Assembly (NCBI RefSeq): GCF_037201915.1
Contig: NZ_CP147505.1
Span: forward strand, 1,798,001-1,862,000
Direction: 5' to 3'
From: Haloplanus sp. CK5-1
GTDB taxonomy: Archaea; Halobacteriota; Halobacteria; Halobacteriales; Haloferacaceae
Length of the DNA stretch: 64,000 bases
Part shown: positions 42,502-51,535 of the stretch, in pieces
How the letters are laid out: each line of letters begins with the position of its first letter
Position numbering within the stretch: position 1 is the stretch's first letter
The notes under the pieces: model-generated
Seen by the model: the letters and a program-made list of their open reading frames with translations, nothing else
What the model was told of the DNA's origin: nothing
Database searches by the model: none
Program-made: the position numbers and the translations under genes

Positions 42502-44303
42502 CACAGATCACCCCGGCGACGGAGATACGCCACCTCGCCGACGACGGCGAGCAACGCGGCCAGCGCGACGAGGGGAGTCAGCGGACGGGGTACCTGTCGC
42601 TCCTCCTCCCGCGCCCGGACGCCGGTCACCCCTTCGCGCTCGTCGAGCGACGCCGCGGCCACCTCCGACTCGGTCGCGCTGTACAGCGAGACGCCGAGTC
42701 GTCGGTCGTCGCCGACGGCGTAGAACCCGGCCCGATCGAGCGGGACCGCCCGAGCCGAGACGGTGCCGTCGGGTGTCCCCACCTCGGTGGCGTCGTCGAA
42801 CCGGAGGGTCGATCCAGTCTCGCGGTTCAGGGCGTCGAGTGACTCCCGGCCGGCCAGGTAGAAGGTCGCCCGCTTCCAGAAGACGGGGTACTGGTAGTTG
42901 AACCGAAAGGGGTCGTCACCCGCGACGTAGCCGTAGTAGAGCACGCGTCCCGCGTCGCGCCTGTCGGTCGCGACGACCGGCGTTCCGTCGCCGGTGTCGA
43001 CGAGGGCCGTGCCGGACCGGAGCGAGCCCTGGAGGTAGCGCTCCGGCGGCGGGAAGTCGATCCCGCGAGTGAGTTCGTCGTTCGCCACTCGACCGATCGA
43101 GGGGTTGGTCCCGACGCCGGTCGGCGAGAGGAGGAGGAGGTCGCCGTAGGTCTCGGGCGGCGACTCCTGTGCCAGAACGCCGACGCCGCCGCCCGCGTCG
43201 ATGAGGTCCCGACCGGCCTCGACGTTGCCACGCAGGAGGCGCTCTTCCTCCAAGTCGCTGTAGAGGATCACGTCGTAGTCACCTTCGACGGTCGTCGGCG
43301 GCGCATCGACGGTGAGTCGCACCTCGTCGATCACCGAGAGCGCGGTCGTGAGATACCGGCTCCGGTCGTTCGTCAGCAACAGGACGTCGACCGTCGGGTC
43401 GGACGGGGCGGCGACGTAGGCCACGTCGTCGGTCGGAAAGGAGTCGCCGGGTGTCAGCCGCGCCTCGCCGCCGCCGGCGGGGACGGGCAAGGTCACCCGC
43501 TCGACGCCACCGGGATCGAGCGTGACCGAGCGACTGCGGCCACCGAGGGCGACCGACCGGGTCGCCGACTGGTCGCCGAAGTTCCGCACCGAGAGCGTGA
43601 CGTTGGAGCCCGAGAAGGAGCGGTCGACGATGCCGACGTTGTCGTCGCCGCCGCCGGCGAACTGCCGGAGGTCGACCCGCAAGTCGCGGGCGCGGGCCGA
43701 CTGTACGGCGTCGGTCCAGCCCGCGTCGTCGGCGAAGTCACTGAGGACGACGATCCGAGCGTTCTCGCCGGCGATGGAGGCCGCCTGCGAGATGGCCCCA
43801 CCCAGGTCGGCCGGCGTCTCGCTCACCGCCAGGTCGTCGAGCGTCGCGGCCACCTCCCCGTCACCGCCCGACCGGAGGGCGATCCGGTTCTCGCTCCCGG
43901 CGAAGACGACGGAGTTGGTGCCGGTGGTCACGTCGCGGGCCGCCGCCGTAGCCGCGTCGAAGCGGGTTCCGCTCCCCGTCTCGACACCCATGCTCGCACT
44001 CCCGTCGAGGACGATGACCGTCTCCTCGACGGTCTGGCTCTCCGAGACGGTGACGTAGGGTCCGGCGAGCGAGACGGCGAGGGCGACGATGACGAGCAGT
44101 TGCAAAAGCAGGAGGAGGCTCCGCTTGAGCCGTTCGAGCAGGGGATTTGCCGCGTCCTCACCTTCCTCGTCAAGCAGGTATCGGAGGGTCGGGAGTTCGA
44201 CCCGCCGGGGGTCGGGTTGGACGAGATAGAGGAGGATCACGGGGACGACCGCGAGCAGGGCCAAGAGCCCGAGGGGAGAGAGGAAGGCGTCTGCGAGGGC
44301 CAT
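42501..44303 (-). CDS. BatA-like membrane vWA protein
   Basis: A 600-residue protein and the first gene of the operon. It starts with the BatA double-membrane domain (FLSPLGLLALLAVVPVILLY, then LQPDPRRVELPTLRYLL-type sequence; second helix LLLLLQLLVIVALAVSLAGP). A vWA domain follows with the metal site D100-G-S-A-S in IVLDGSASMGVETG and IVVLSDFADDAGWTDAVQ. The middle is an Ig-like region and a glutamine-amidotransferase-like segment. A last helix (PLVALAALLAVVGEVAYL) closes the protein. It is divergent from the Lrp regulator gene across 116 bases, which must hold the operon promoter. Confidence 0.82.
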   Translation of the reverse strand: MALADAFLSPLGLLALLAVVPVILLYLVQPDPRRVELPTLRYLLDEEGEDAANPLLERLKRSLLLLLQLLVIVALAVSLAGPYVTVSESQTVEETVIVLDGSASMGVETGSGTRFDAATAAARDVTTGTNSVVFAGSENRIALRSGGDGEVAATLDDLAVSETPADLGGAISQAASIAGENARIVVLSDFADDAGWTDAVQSARARDLRVDLRQFAGGGDDNVGIVDRSFSGSNVTLSVRNFGDQSATRSVALGGRSRSVTLDPGGVERVTLPVPAGGGEARLTPGDSFPTDDVAYVAAPSDPTVDVLLLTNDRSRYLTTALSVIDEVRLTVDAPPTTVEGDYDVILYSDLEEERLLRGNVEAGRDLIDAGGGVGVLAQESPPETYGDLLLLSPTGVGTNPSIGRVANDELTRGIDFPPPERYLQGSLRSGTALVDTGDGTPVVATDRRDAGRVLYYGYVAGDDPFRFNYQYPVFWKRATFYLAGRESLDALNRETGSTLRFDDATEVGTPDGTVSARAVPLDRAGFYAVGDDRRLGVSLYSATESEVAAASLDEREGVTGVRAREEERQVPRPLTPLVALAALLAVVGEVAYLRRRGDL

Positions 44304-44419
44304 ACCCGCTACACGGCGTCGCCGCCCATCGTTCTTTCGACGCCCGAAGTGTCACCTTCGTTCGGGACGGATACTGACGCGTAAGCAAACCCTTTCACGC
44401 AGGGCGCCAACGGAATCGT

Positions 44420-44908
44420 ATGGCCGACAAGCTGGAACTACTCGACATCCTCCTCGACGACGCCCGCGAGAGTTCGGACACCATCGCGCGGCAACTCGGC
44501 TGCTCGGAGTCGGAGGTCGAGGCGATGATCGAAGACCTCGAAGACGAGGGTGCGGTGCTCGGATACCAGGCGGTCGTCGACTGGAGCCACGTCGACCGCG
44601 ACCACGTCGAGGCCGAGGTGGAACTCAACCTCGAACTCGACCGTGAGACGAAGTACGCCGACGTGGCGGGTCGGATCGCGAAGTTCGACGAAGTGACGGC
44701 GCTCCGACTGGTTTCGGGTGACTACGACTTCGACGTGACCGTCGAGGGCGACTCGATGCGCGACGTCTCCATGTTCGTCTCCGAACAGATCGCGCCGATC
44801 CCCGAGGTGACCCAGACGGTGACTCACTTCGTGATGAACACGTACAAGAACCGCGGCCTGGAGTTCACCGACCGCGACGAAGACGACCGGTTGTCGATCT
44901 CGCCATGA
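44420..44908 (+). CDS. Lrp/AsnC-family transcription regulator
   Basis: A 162-residue protein. The winged helix (LELLDILLDDARESSDTIAR and QLGCSESEVEAMIEDLEDEG) lies at the N-terminus. The ligand-binding RAM-type domain (EVTALRLVSGDYDFDVTVEG, then EQIAPIPEVTQTVTHFV) forms the rest. Lrp proteins sense amino acids and form octamers. It overlaps the aminotransferase gene by ATGA, so the regulator and enzyme are translationally coupled and the regulator probably controls its own operon. It is divergent from the BatA/MoxR operon, so it could also influence that one (inference). Confidence 0.88.
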   Translation: MADKLELLDILLDDARESSDTIARQLGCSESEVEAMIEDLEDEGAVLGYQAVVDWSHVDRDHVEAEVELNLELDRETKYADVAGRIAKFDEVTALRLVSGDYDFDVTVEGDSMRDVSMFVSEQIAPIPEVTQTVTHFVMNTYKNRGLEFTDRDEDDRLSISP

Positions 44909-46044
44909 AGCTGTCCGATCGCGCCGAATCGACACCGCCCTCGGGCATCCGCCGGTTCTTCGAACTCGCCGAGGAGATGGACGACGTGATCTCGCTTGGC
45001 GTGGGCGAACCCGACTTCACCGCGCCGTGGAAGGCCCGTGCCTCCGCCATCCACTCGCTGGAGCGGGGCCAGACCTCCTACACCACCAACCGGGGGATGT
45101 ACGAACTCCGGGAGGCGATCTCGGAACACGTCCCGCGGTACGGACTGAACTACGACCCCGAAGAGGAGATCCTGGTGACGACGGGGGCGAGCGAGGCTGT
45201 CGACTTGGCGCTCCGCGCGCTGGTCGATCCCGGGGACGCCGTGGCGATCCAGTCGCCGGCGTACATCTCCTACGGCCCGGGCGTGCGTTTCTCCGGCGGC
45301 GACCCCCTCCCCGTCTCCACCCGGGCGGCGAACGACTTCGTGCTCACCTACGACGACCTCGAACGCGCCGGTGCCGCCGACGCCGAGGTGTTGATGATCT
45401 GTTACCCGAACAACCCGACGGGCGCGACGGCCAGCGAGTCGGAACTGGCCGAAATCGCCGAGTTCGCCCGCGAACACAATCTCACGGTGCTCTCCGACGA
45501 GATCTACGCGGGGCTCACGTACGAGGGGGAGCACTCCTCGATCGCGACACAGCCGGGGATGCGCGAGCGAACCATCGTCTTCAACGGCTTCTCGAAGGCG
45601 TACGCCATGACGGGCCTCCGTCTCGGCTACGCCCTCGGGCCACCGGAGGCCATCGACGCGATGAACCGTATCCACCAGTACACGATGCTCTCCGCGCCGA
45701 CGACGGCACAGCACGCCGCCCTCGAAGCCCTGCGGTCCTGTGACGACGACGTGGCCGAGATGCGCACCCAGTACAACCGACGGAGACAGTTCGTCATCTC
45801 CCGGTTTCGGGACATGGGGCTGGACTGCTTCGAGGCGACCGGCGCGTTCTACGCCTTCCCCGAGGCACCCTACGACGACGAGCAGTTCGCGGAGGACCTC
45901 CTCCACGATCAGGGCGTCGCCGTCGTCCCCGGGCGGGTGTTCGGCGAGGAGGGCCACGGCCACCTCCGCGTCTCGTACGCGACCGGGATGTCCGATCTGA
46001 AGGAGGCGATGACCCGCATCGAGGCGTTCCTCGACGGTCGGTGA
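44905..46044 (+). CDS. Pyridoxal-phosphate aminotransferase, class I/II
   Basis: A 379-residue aminotransferase. Motifs are VISLGVGEPDFTAP at the start, ICYPNNPTGATAS, TVLSDEIYAGLTYEG and FNGFSKAYAMTGLRLGY with the PLP lysine K231. The C-terminal RVSYATG contains the carboxylate-binding arginine. It is of the same class as the enzyme at 5779 but is not a recent duplicate, because residues differ throughout. The substrate is probably an aromatic, Asp or Ala-type amino acid; the sequence does not decide. It is coupled to the upstream Lrp gene. Confidence 0.88.
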   Translation: MKLSDRAESTPPSGIRRFFELAEEMDDVISLGVGEPDFTAPWKARASAIHSLERGQTSYTTNRGMYELREAISEHVPRYGLNYDPEEEILVTTGASEAVDLALRALVDPGDAVAIQSPAYISYGPGVRFSGGDPLPVSTRAANDFVLTYDDLERAGAADAEVLMICYPNNPTGATASESELAEIAEFAREHNLTVLSDEIYAGLTYEGEHSSIATQPGMRERTIVFNGFSKAYAMTGLRLGYALGPPEAIDAMNRIHQYTMLSAPTTAQHAALEALRSCDDDVAEMRTQYNRRRQFVISRFRDMGLDCFEATGAFYAFPEAPYDDEQFAEDLLHDQGVAVVPGRVFGEEGHGHLRVSYATGMSDLKEAMTRIEAFLDGR

Positions 46045-46120
46045 CCGTCGCCACCTCCGAATATTAGCGCTGATTCTTCGACAAGAAGTATTATTGGCAG
46101 CCGTGCCGTCGCACCGATCG

Positions 46121-46864
46121 ATGGTTGCGGGTGGCGGGATGGGTCCCGACGACGACGGTGCCAGTTTCGCACACGCGCTAGCGACGCTGAAAGAGCAGGG
46201 GAGCGCACTCCTCGTCGTGGGGTCGGTCCCGGAGGAGATGTTCGCGGAGGCGTCGGCGACAATGCTCGGCGATCCGAACGCCGATCCGCCGCGGCGACGC
46301 CTCGTCGTCACGTCGGAACCGGGGCGCGAACGGGCACACCGACGGCTGCGGGACACGGGGCCGCTCTCCCCGGAGTACGCCCGACTCGTCACACGGGGCG
46401 AGCGCGCCCGGAGTGCGGACGCGGGGCCCGACGGGGACGGATCGGGACCGGGGCCGGGGTCGGGAGCGGTCCCCCGGACACACGTCGTCGACGGCCCACT
46501 CCACGAGGTCGGCGCGACGGTAGCCGAGGTGATCGAGGAGTTCGACCTGTTCGCCGGTGGGCTGGCCCCCGCCGAGTTCCGCATGGCGTTGGACTGTCTT
46601 CCGACGCTCCTCTCGGAGTACGGCCGCGAGACGGCGTTTCGATTCCTCCACGTCGTGGCCGCCCAGGTTCGGTCGGTCTCCGGGATGGTCCACGTTCGCC
46701 TCCCCCGGGAGCCGTCGTCGGAGGTCGTCGGGCTGTTCCAGCCGCTGTTCGACGCGGCGGTCGAACTCCGGATCGACGGCTCGACGCTCGACCAGCGGTG
46801 GCGGTTCCGGGACCGCGACCTCGTCTCCGACTGGCTCCCGGTCGGCGGCGTAGAGGACGCGTGA
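46121..46864 (+). CDS. DUF7504-like (HTR-like) haloarchaeal protein
   Basis: This 247-residue protein shows HALATLKEQGSALLVVGSVP, then PRRRLVVTSEPGRERAHRRL, THVVDGPLHEVGATVAEVIE, FDLFAGGLAPAEFRMALDCL and HVVAAQVRSVSGMVHVRLPR. The order of strands resembles RecA/KaiC-like domains without a Walker A motif. I associate it with haloarchaeal proteins known as HTR-like or DUF7504. ATG 46121 is preferred because a TATTATT element lies about 32 bases upstream. It precedes the CHAT protease gene by 43 bases on the same strand. I recall such genes often lying next to small DUF7503-type genes, one of which is at 49022. Confidence 0.6.
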   Translation: MVAGGGMGPDDDGASFAHALATLKEQGSALLVVGSVPEEMFAEASATMLGDPNADPPRRRLVVTSEPGRERAHRRLRDTGPLSPEYARLVTRGERARSADAGPDGDGSGPGPGSGAVPRTHVVDGPLHEVGATVAEVIEEFDLFAGGLAPAEFRMALDCLPTLLSEYGRETAFRFLHVVAAQVRSVSGMVHVRLPREPSSEVVGLFQPLFDAAVELRIDGSTLDQRWRFRDRDLVSDWLPVGGVEDA

Positions 46865-46871
46865 GCGGAGG

Positions 46872-46901
46872 TATACTTTTGTGCCCGAAGGCGGACAGGA
46901 G
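46872..46901 (+). promoter_or_regulatory. Promoter elements of the CHAT protease gene
   Basis: TATAC at 46872-46876 is a TATA-like element 32-36 bases before the ATG at 46908. AGGAG at 46897-46901 is a Shine-Dalgarno-like site six bases before it. They support the start at 46908 over an upstream in-frame GTG at 46881 and suggest that this gene can be transcribed apart from the DUF7504-like gene. Confidence 0.45.
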
Positions 46902-46907
46902 TATACG

Positions 46908-49025
46908 ATGAGTCGATCCGGGCGACGGGCTGCGGATGTCGGGGACGACGACGGCCTCGAGGTGTCGTTCGCCACGCTCGACGACGGAGTCGGTCTGGTC
47001 GTCACGGACCTCGTCGAGCGCCACCGGTTCCGGCTGTTCACCGACGTCCCCGTCGCGCCGACGCCGGTCGACCCCGAGACCCACCGGTTCCCCGTCGACG
47101 CCGCGGTGGCCGTCGACGCGGCGTCGGTCGAACTCCCGACGGTCGTCTCGGTCTACGTCCGCGACGCCGGCGGGGAGATGCTGGCCGAGACCGAACACTT
47201 CGCCAGCGAGGAGTTTCCCGACGGACGCTACAGCCTCGAACTCTGCGGGCCGATCAAACTCTACCTCCGCGTCGACGCCCCGGTGACCGTCGAATCTGAC
47301 CTGAGCCGGACCCGTATCGAGTTCGACGGAGAGACCACGGTTCGCGTGGGCGCCCGCTCCCACCACGAGGAGCCAGCGGCGACGATCACCACGACGGAGG
47401 ATCCCGTCGACGTGATGGCCGCCGTCTCGGAGTTCGCCTCGGCGCTGAAGACCACCTCGCCCGAGCGGTCGTACCCGACGCTCCGCGGTCACCCGCCGTT
47501 GCTCGAACGCGGCGAGCGCCTCGCGGTACCCGACGGGATCACCACACCCGACACGGGCGTGCGCCTCGAACTGCCACCGGAGTATCGCTCTATCTACGTG
47601 GCCGCGCCGCTCTCGTACTACCTCGCCGCGGACGTCGTTCCGGCCGACCAGCCGCGACTGGTGACGGATCGGGGGTTCGAACACGACCTCGACACCGTCC
47701 GGGGATTCGAGACGGAGGTGGAACGCGTCCTCAAACAGACATTCTTCCTCGACTGTGTGACCCGAACCGAGGGGTTCTACGACGTCGACCTCCACGAACG
47801 TGCGGCCGTCGAGGACGACCTGGATATGGACTTCGAGTGGCTGTACGACCAGCCACTCGCGACCCAGGTGGAGCGGTATCTCTCGGTCCCCTTCGGGACC
47901 GTCGAGGACGAACTCCCGGAGTGGCGGCTCACGTCCCACGTCGCTCCGGACCCGGAGAACGTGGAGTTGCTCCCCTTCGTCACGAACGATCTGGCGGTGG
48001 TTCGGACGCCACGCACCCAACCGGAACCGAACTCCGAGGTACAGACGGCCGCGGCCGACGAGTTCTTCCGCGACTCGACGTTCACCCGGAGTGCGGCCGC
48101 CGAGGGGACGGCCCGGTCGTACGTGCAACCCGAGACCGCCGACTCGCTCGAACAGTCGTGGATCGGCGAGGGTGCGCCGATCGGCGCCAGCAAGGCCACG
48201 ACGAGCGCCTTCTACAACCGCCTCGACCGATCGCCGGCGGACGGCGACATCGGCATAACGGTCGTCTGTAACGACCCGCGGATGGCCGACGAGCGAGACG
48301 TGGTCGGCGACGTGTACGACGGCCGGGACCAACTCCCATTCGACGTCCGGGTCCACCACGGCCTGTCGCGGGCGGAACTCCGCGAGGTGTTGTCGGTCGA
48401 GACGGACCTTCTCCACTACATCGGCCACATCGACCACGAGGGGTTCGACTGTACGGACGGCAAACTCGACGCGACGACGCTCGCCACTGCCGGGCCGGAC
48501 GCCTTCCTGCTCAACGCCTGCCAGTCGTACGAACAGGGCGCGGCACTCATCGAGGCGGGTGCCATCGCCGGCGTCGTCACGCTGTCGGACGTCATCAACA
48601 GCGGTGCCGTCCGCATGGGTCGGCTGCTGGCGCGACTGTTCAACCGCGGGTTCACCGTCGGGAGCGCACTCGAAGTCGCCCGCGACGACTCGATCATCGG
48701 GGACCAGTACACGGTCATCGGCGACAGTAGTCTCTCGCTTGCACGGACCAACAGCGGTCCGCCGAACGTCTGTGCCGTCCACCGTCGTGGCGACGACGAG
48801 TACGAACTCGAGTGGGAGACCCATCCGTCGACCCGCGTCGGGATGGGGAGTCTGGTGATCCCGTTCCTCGACGACGAGAACGAGCAGTACCTCTGGTCGG
48901 GAGGGTCGAAGACCTTCGACCTGAACCGCGACGAGTTACGGCAGTTTCTCTCGCTGGAGACGGTGCCGGTGAAAATCGATGGATCGATCGTCTGGAGCGA
49001 CGAGCTCGACTTCTCCGACCTCTAG
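46908..49025 (+). CDS. CHAT-domain (caspase-like) protease
   Basis: A 705-residue protein. The first 430 or so residues form an unrecognised strand-rich region (LVERHRFRLFTDVPVAPTPV, then SLELCGPIKLYLRVDAPVTV). The last third is a CHAT caspase-like domain. The catalytic His is H507 in LLHYIGHIDHEGFD, and the catalytic Cys is C538 in FLLNACQSYEQGAALIEAGA. GVVTLSDVINSGAVRMGRLL and FTVGSALEVARDD follow as expected. CHAT proteases cleave specific partners and act in bacterial and archaeal cell-death and defence systems. No TPR repeats are visible. It lies 43 bases after the DUF7504-like gene, and its stop overlaps that of a small membrane-protein gene on the other strand. Confidence 0.82.
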   Translation: MSRSGRRAADVGDDDGLEVSFATLDDGVGLVVTDLVERHRFRLFTDVPVAPTPVDPETHRFPVDAAVAVDAASVELPTVVSVYVRDAGGEMLAETEHFASEEFPDGRYSLELCGPIKLYLRVDAPVTVESDLSRTRIEFDGETTVRVGARSHHEEPAATITTTEDPVDVMAAVSEFASALKTTSPERSYPTLRGHPPLLERGERLAVPDGITTPDTGVRLELPPEYRSIYVAAPLSYYLAADVVPADQPRLVTDRGFEHDLDTVRGFETEVERVLKQTFFLDCVTRTEGFYDVDLHERAAVEDDLDMDFEWLYDQPLATQVERYLSVPFGTVEDELPEWRLTSHVAPDPENVELLPFVTNDLAVVRTPRTQPEPNSEVQTAAADEFFRDSTFTRSAAAEGTARSYVQPETADSLEQSWIGEGAPIGASKATTSAFYNRLDRSPADGDIGITVVCNDPRMADERDVVGDVYDGRDQLPFDVRVHHGLSRAELREVLSVETDLLHYIGHIDHEGFDCTDGKLDATTLATAGPDAFLLNACQSYEQGAALIEAGAIAGVVTLSDVINSGAVRMGRLLARLFNRGFTVGSALEVARDDSIIGDQYTVIGDSSLSLARTNSGPPNVCAVHRRGDDEYELEWETHPSTRVGMGSLVIPFLDDENEQYLWSGGSKTFDLNRDELRQFLSLETVPVKIDGSIVWSDELDFSDL

Positions 49026-49165
49026 GGGCCCGAGGTAGCCGCGCCGTTGCTCGCCACCACGGTGCCGGCCTGCGAGAGGAGAAGGAGCATCGTGAACAGG
49101 ACGCCCATCATCCGCGGGTTCTCTTTCAGGTACGTTGCCACCGTGCCGCTGTCAGTTTCGGACAT
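49022..49165 (-). CDS. Small membrane protein (DUF7503-like), 47 residues
   Basis: The minus-strand ATG at 49165 opens a 47-residue frame, SETDSGTVATYLKENPRMMG followed by VLFTMLLLLSQAGTVVASNG and a short tail. It has one membrane helix. It resembles the tiny haloarchaeal DUF7503 proteins (number from memory), which have the same Y-L-K-E-N/H-P-R-M start. Its TAG and the TAG of the CHAT protease gene overlap in CTAG (49022-49025), so the two genes converge with a four-base overlap. A possible role as a substrate or membrane effector of the protease is inference only. Confidence 0.7.
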   Translation of the reverse strand: MSETDSGTVATYLKENPRMMGVLFTMLLLLSQAGTVVASNGAATSGP

Positions 49166-49333
49166 CGCATCCGGAGTGTCAGCCGACGAAAAAATATAAT
49201 TTTTCGAGAATATCTGATAATTAATATAATCAATTAAATCAGTTGACCAATGACATAAACGGGCGACACGAACGGGTCGAGGGACGGAGAACGACGAACG
49301 GAGGACCGTCGCCCACGGCGGCGGGTGGCCGCG

Positions 49334-49927
49334 TCAGTCGTCCGGCTTCTCGTCGAGGTCGCGTGCGAGATCCCGGTAGACCGCCGTGAGGTCGCCGTCC
49401 TCGCCGAGGCGGTCGAGTTTGTCGTCGAGTTCCGCCCGCAGTTCGTCGATGTCGTCGAGGAGTCGGTGGTACTCCTCCGTTTCGACGGGGGCGGTCGGGT
49501 TCGTCTCGGACTCCAGAAGTGCCTTCTTCGAGGCCAGCGAGAAGAGTTGCCGGATCCCCTCGTCGTACTCGTTGCGGACGAGGAGGTTCGACACCGTCCG
49601 TTCGATGTCGTCTCTAGAGACCGGTTTGACCAAGTAGTCGTCGAACGCCATGTCGACGATTTCCGTCCCGGGTTCGACCGCCGTCACCATCGCCACCCGA
49701 CAGTCGATGCTGCGGTCGCGGATGGCTTCGAGGACCTCCTCTCCGGAGAGGTCGTGCATCCGGCGGTCCAACAGGACGACGCTCACGTCCTCGTCGAGTT
49801 CGTCGAGGGCTTCACGCCCGTCGCCTGCCGTCCGAACGTGGTACGATTCGGCGAGCCACGTGGTGTAGAGTTCGGCCAAGTCGCGTTCGTCCTCGACGAC
49901 GAGGACGGTGGGTGTCTCGTCGCTCAT
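49334..49927 (-). CDS. HalX-domain response regulator
   Basis: A 197-residue protein with a receiver domain followed by a HalX domain. In the receiver, TVLVVEDERDLAELYTTWLA carries the acidic pair, VSVVLLDRRMHDLSGEEVLE holds the phospho-acceptor Asp, and AFDDYLVKPVSRDDIER holds the conserved Lys. The HalX helices include LFSLASKKALLESETNPTAP and EEYHRLLDDIDELRAELDDK. HalX regulators are specific to haloarchaea, and the partner histidine kinase is not nearby. ATG 49927 is used instead of a longer frame. The AT-rich gap 49166-49333 lies beyond its stop and holds no gene. Confidence 0.87.
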   Translation of the reverse strand: MSDETPTVLVVEDERDLAELYTTWLAESYHVRTAGDGREALDELDEDVSVVLLDRRMHDLSGEEVLEAIRDRSIDCRVAMVTAVEPGTEIVDMAFDDYLVKPVSRDDIERTVSNLLVRNEYDEGIRQLFSLASKKALLESETNPTAPVETEEYHRLLDDIDELRAELDDKLDRLGEDGDLTAVYRDLARDLDEKPDD

Positions 49928-50038
49928 ACGTTCTCCCGTGGGGGAGTCCAACGACTCACACGACGTACTGCACCGTCGACCTATATCAAAATACTCCTTG
50001 CGGCACCGCCGCACGCGACCGACACCGCAGTCACCGAC

Positions 50039-51535
50039 CTACTCTTGGGGGCTGTAGTTGGGTGCCTCGTCGGTGATCATCACGTCGTGGGGGTGGCCCT
50101 CGGTCTGGCCGGCCGACGACACCCGGACGAACCGGGCGCGCTCCTTGAATTCGGGGATGCTGGGCGCGCCGACGTAGCCCATCCCCGACTTCATGCCGCC
50201 GACGAGTTGGTGGAGTTCGGAGGCCAGGGTCCCCTTGTAGGGCGTGGCCGCCTCGACGCCCTCGGGGACGAACCCCTCGTCGTCGTCCTCCTCTTTGAGG
50301 TAGCGGTCGCCGCCGCCCGAGCGCATGGCTCCCACCGACCCCATCCCGCGGTACTGCTTGTACTTCTTGCCGTTCATCGTGATGACTCGGCCGGGGGCCT
50401 CCTCGGTGCCCGCGAAGTACGACCCGAGCATCACCGCGTCGGCGCCGGCGGCGATGGCCTTGATCGCGTCGCCGGAGTAGCGGATGCCACCGTCGGCGAT
50501 GACCGGCACGTCGTGGCGGCTGGCAACGTCGGCCACCTCGGAGACGGCGGTGATCTGGGGCATCCCCGCACCCGTGACGACGCGGGTGGTACAGATCGAT
50601 CCCGGGCCGATGCCGACTTTGATCCCGTCCGCGAAGTCGACGACCGCCTCGGCCGCCTCCCGCGTGCCGACGTTGCCGACGACCACGTCGGCGTCGACCG
50701 ACTCCCGAATCTCGCGTGCGCTGTCGATCACGTTGCGGTTGTGGGCGTGAGCACAGTCGATGAAGAGCACGTCCGCGCCGGCCTCGTCGGCGGCGTGGGC
50801 GCGGCCGTCCTCAAAGGGACCGACTGCGACGCCGATCCGGAGGGCTCCGGACTCGTCGCGGGCGGCGTTCTCGTGTTCGCGCCGCTGGAGGATCCCCTGC
50901 ATCGTGACCAGACCGACGAGGCGGTCGTCGTCGTCGACGATCGGAACCCGTTCGATCTTGTGGTCGTACATGAGTTCGAGCGCGTCGCGGGCGGTCACAC
51001 CCTCGCCGGCCGTGATGACCTCGTCGGTCATCGCCTTGCGCACCTCGTCGGACTCCCCCACTTCGAGGTACGGCCGGATGTCGGTCGCCGAGATGATTCC
51101 CAACACGACGTCGTCGTCGTCGACGACCGGTGCGCCGCTGATCCCCTCGTGCTCCATCATCTCGTCGACCTCGCGGACGGTCTGTCCCGGGCGGGCGGTC
51201 ACCACGTCGTCCCGCCGGATCACCAGTTCGTCGGCCCGCTTCACACGCTCGATTTCGACAACCATCTCATCGACGTCCATGTTGCGGTGGAGCACGCCGA
51301 TCCCGCCGTTGCGGGCCATCGCGATGCCCAGTTCGCTCTCGGTCACGGTGTCCATCGCCGCCGAGAGGACCGGAATGTTGAGGTCGACGGTCGTCGACAC
51401 GCGGGTCGAGACGTCGGCCTCGTCGGGTTCGACGTGGCTCTCCATCGGGCGGAGGAGGACGTCGTCGAACGTGAGCGCCTCCGGTACTCGCAGTTTCGCC
51501 GAGAAAGGTTCGGAATCGGGAACGTCGTTCGCCAT
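50039..51535 (-). CDS. guaB: Inosine-5'-monophosphate dehydrogenase
   Basis: A 498-residue IMPDH. The start ([20 protein letters not shown], then [16 protein letters not shown]) is typical. CBS domains lie at about 105-215 ([40 protein letters not shown]). The catalytic loop [15 protein letters not shown] has the active-site cysteine C315. [20 protein letters not shown] and [11 protein letters not shown] follow. The enzyme converts IMP to XMP with NAD, the first step specific to GTP synthesis. ATG 51535 is the family start; the open frame runs further upstream to 51697 without similarity. Confidence 0.95.
   Translation of the reverse strand: MANDVPDSEPFSAKLRVPEALTFDDVLLRPMESHVEPDEADVSTRVSTTVDLNIPVLSAAMDTVTESELGIAMARNGGIGVLHRNMDVDEMVVEIERVKRADELVIRRDDVVTARPGQTVREVDEMMEHEGISGAPVVDDDDVVLGIISATDIRPYLEVGESDEVRKAMTDEVITAGEGVTARDALELMYDHKIERVPIVDDDDRLVGLVTMQGILQRREHENAARDESGALRIGVAVGPFEDGRAHAADEAGADVLFIDCAHAHNRNVIDSAREIRESVDADVVVGNVGTREAAEAVVDFADGIKVGIGPGSICTTRVVTGAGMPQITAVSEVADVASRHDVPVIADGGIRYSGDAIKAIAAGADAVMLGSYFAGTEEAPGRVITMNGKKYKQYRGMGSVGAMRSGGGDRYLKEEDDDEGFVPEGVEAATPYKGTLASELHQLVGGMKSGMGYVGAPSIPEFKERARFVRVSSAGQTEGHPHDVMITDEAPNYSPQE

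Noticed and set aside
40171-42723. 850-codon open frame on the plus strand
   Set aside because: Antisense to the vWA gene; Arg/Val/Asp-rich composition without motifs.
46389-48824. 811-codon open frame on the minus strand
   Set aside because: Antisense to the DUF7504-like and CHAT genes, both of which have recognisable motifs and start signals.
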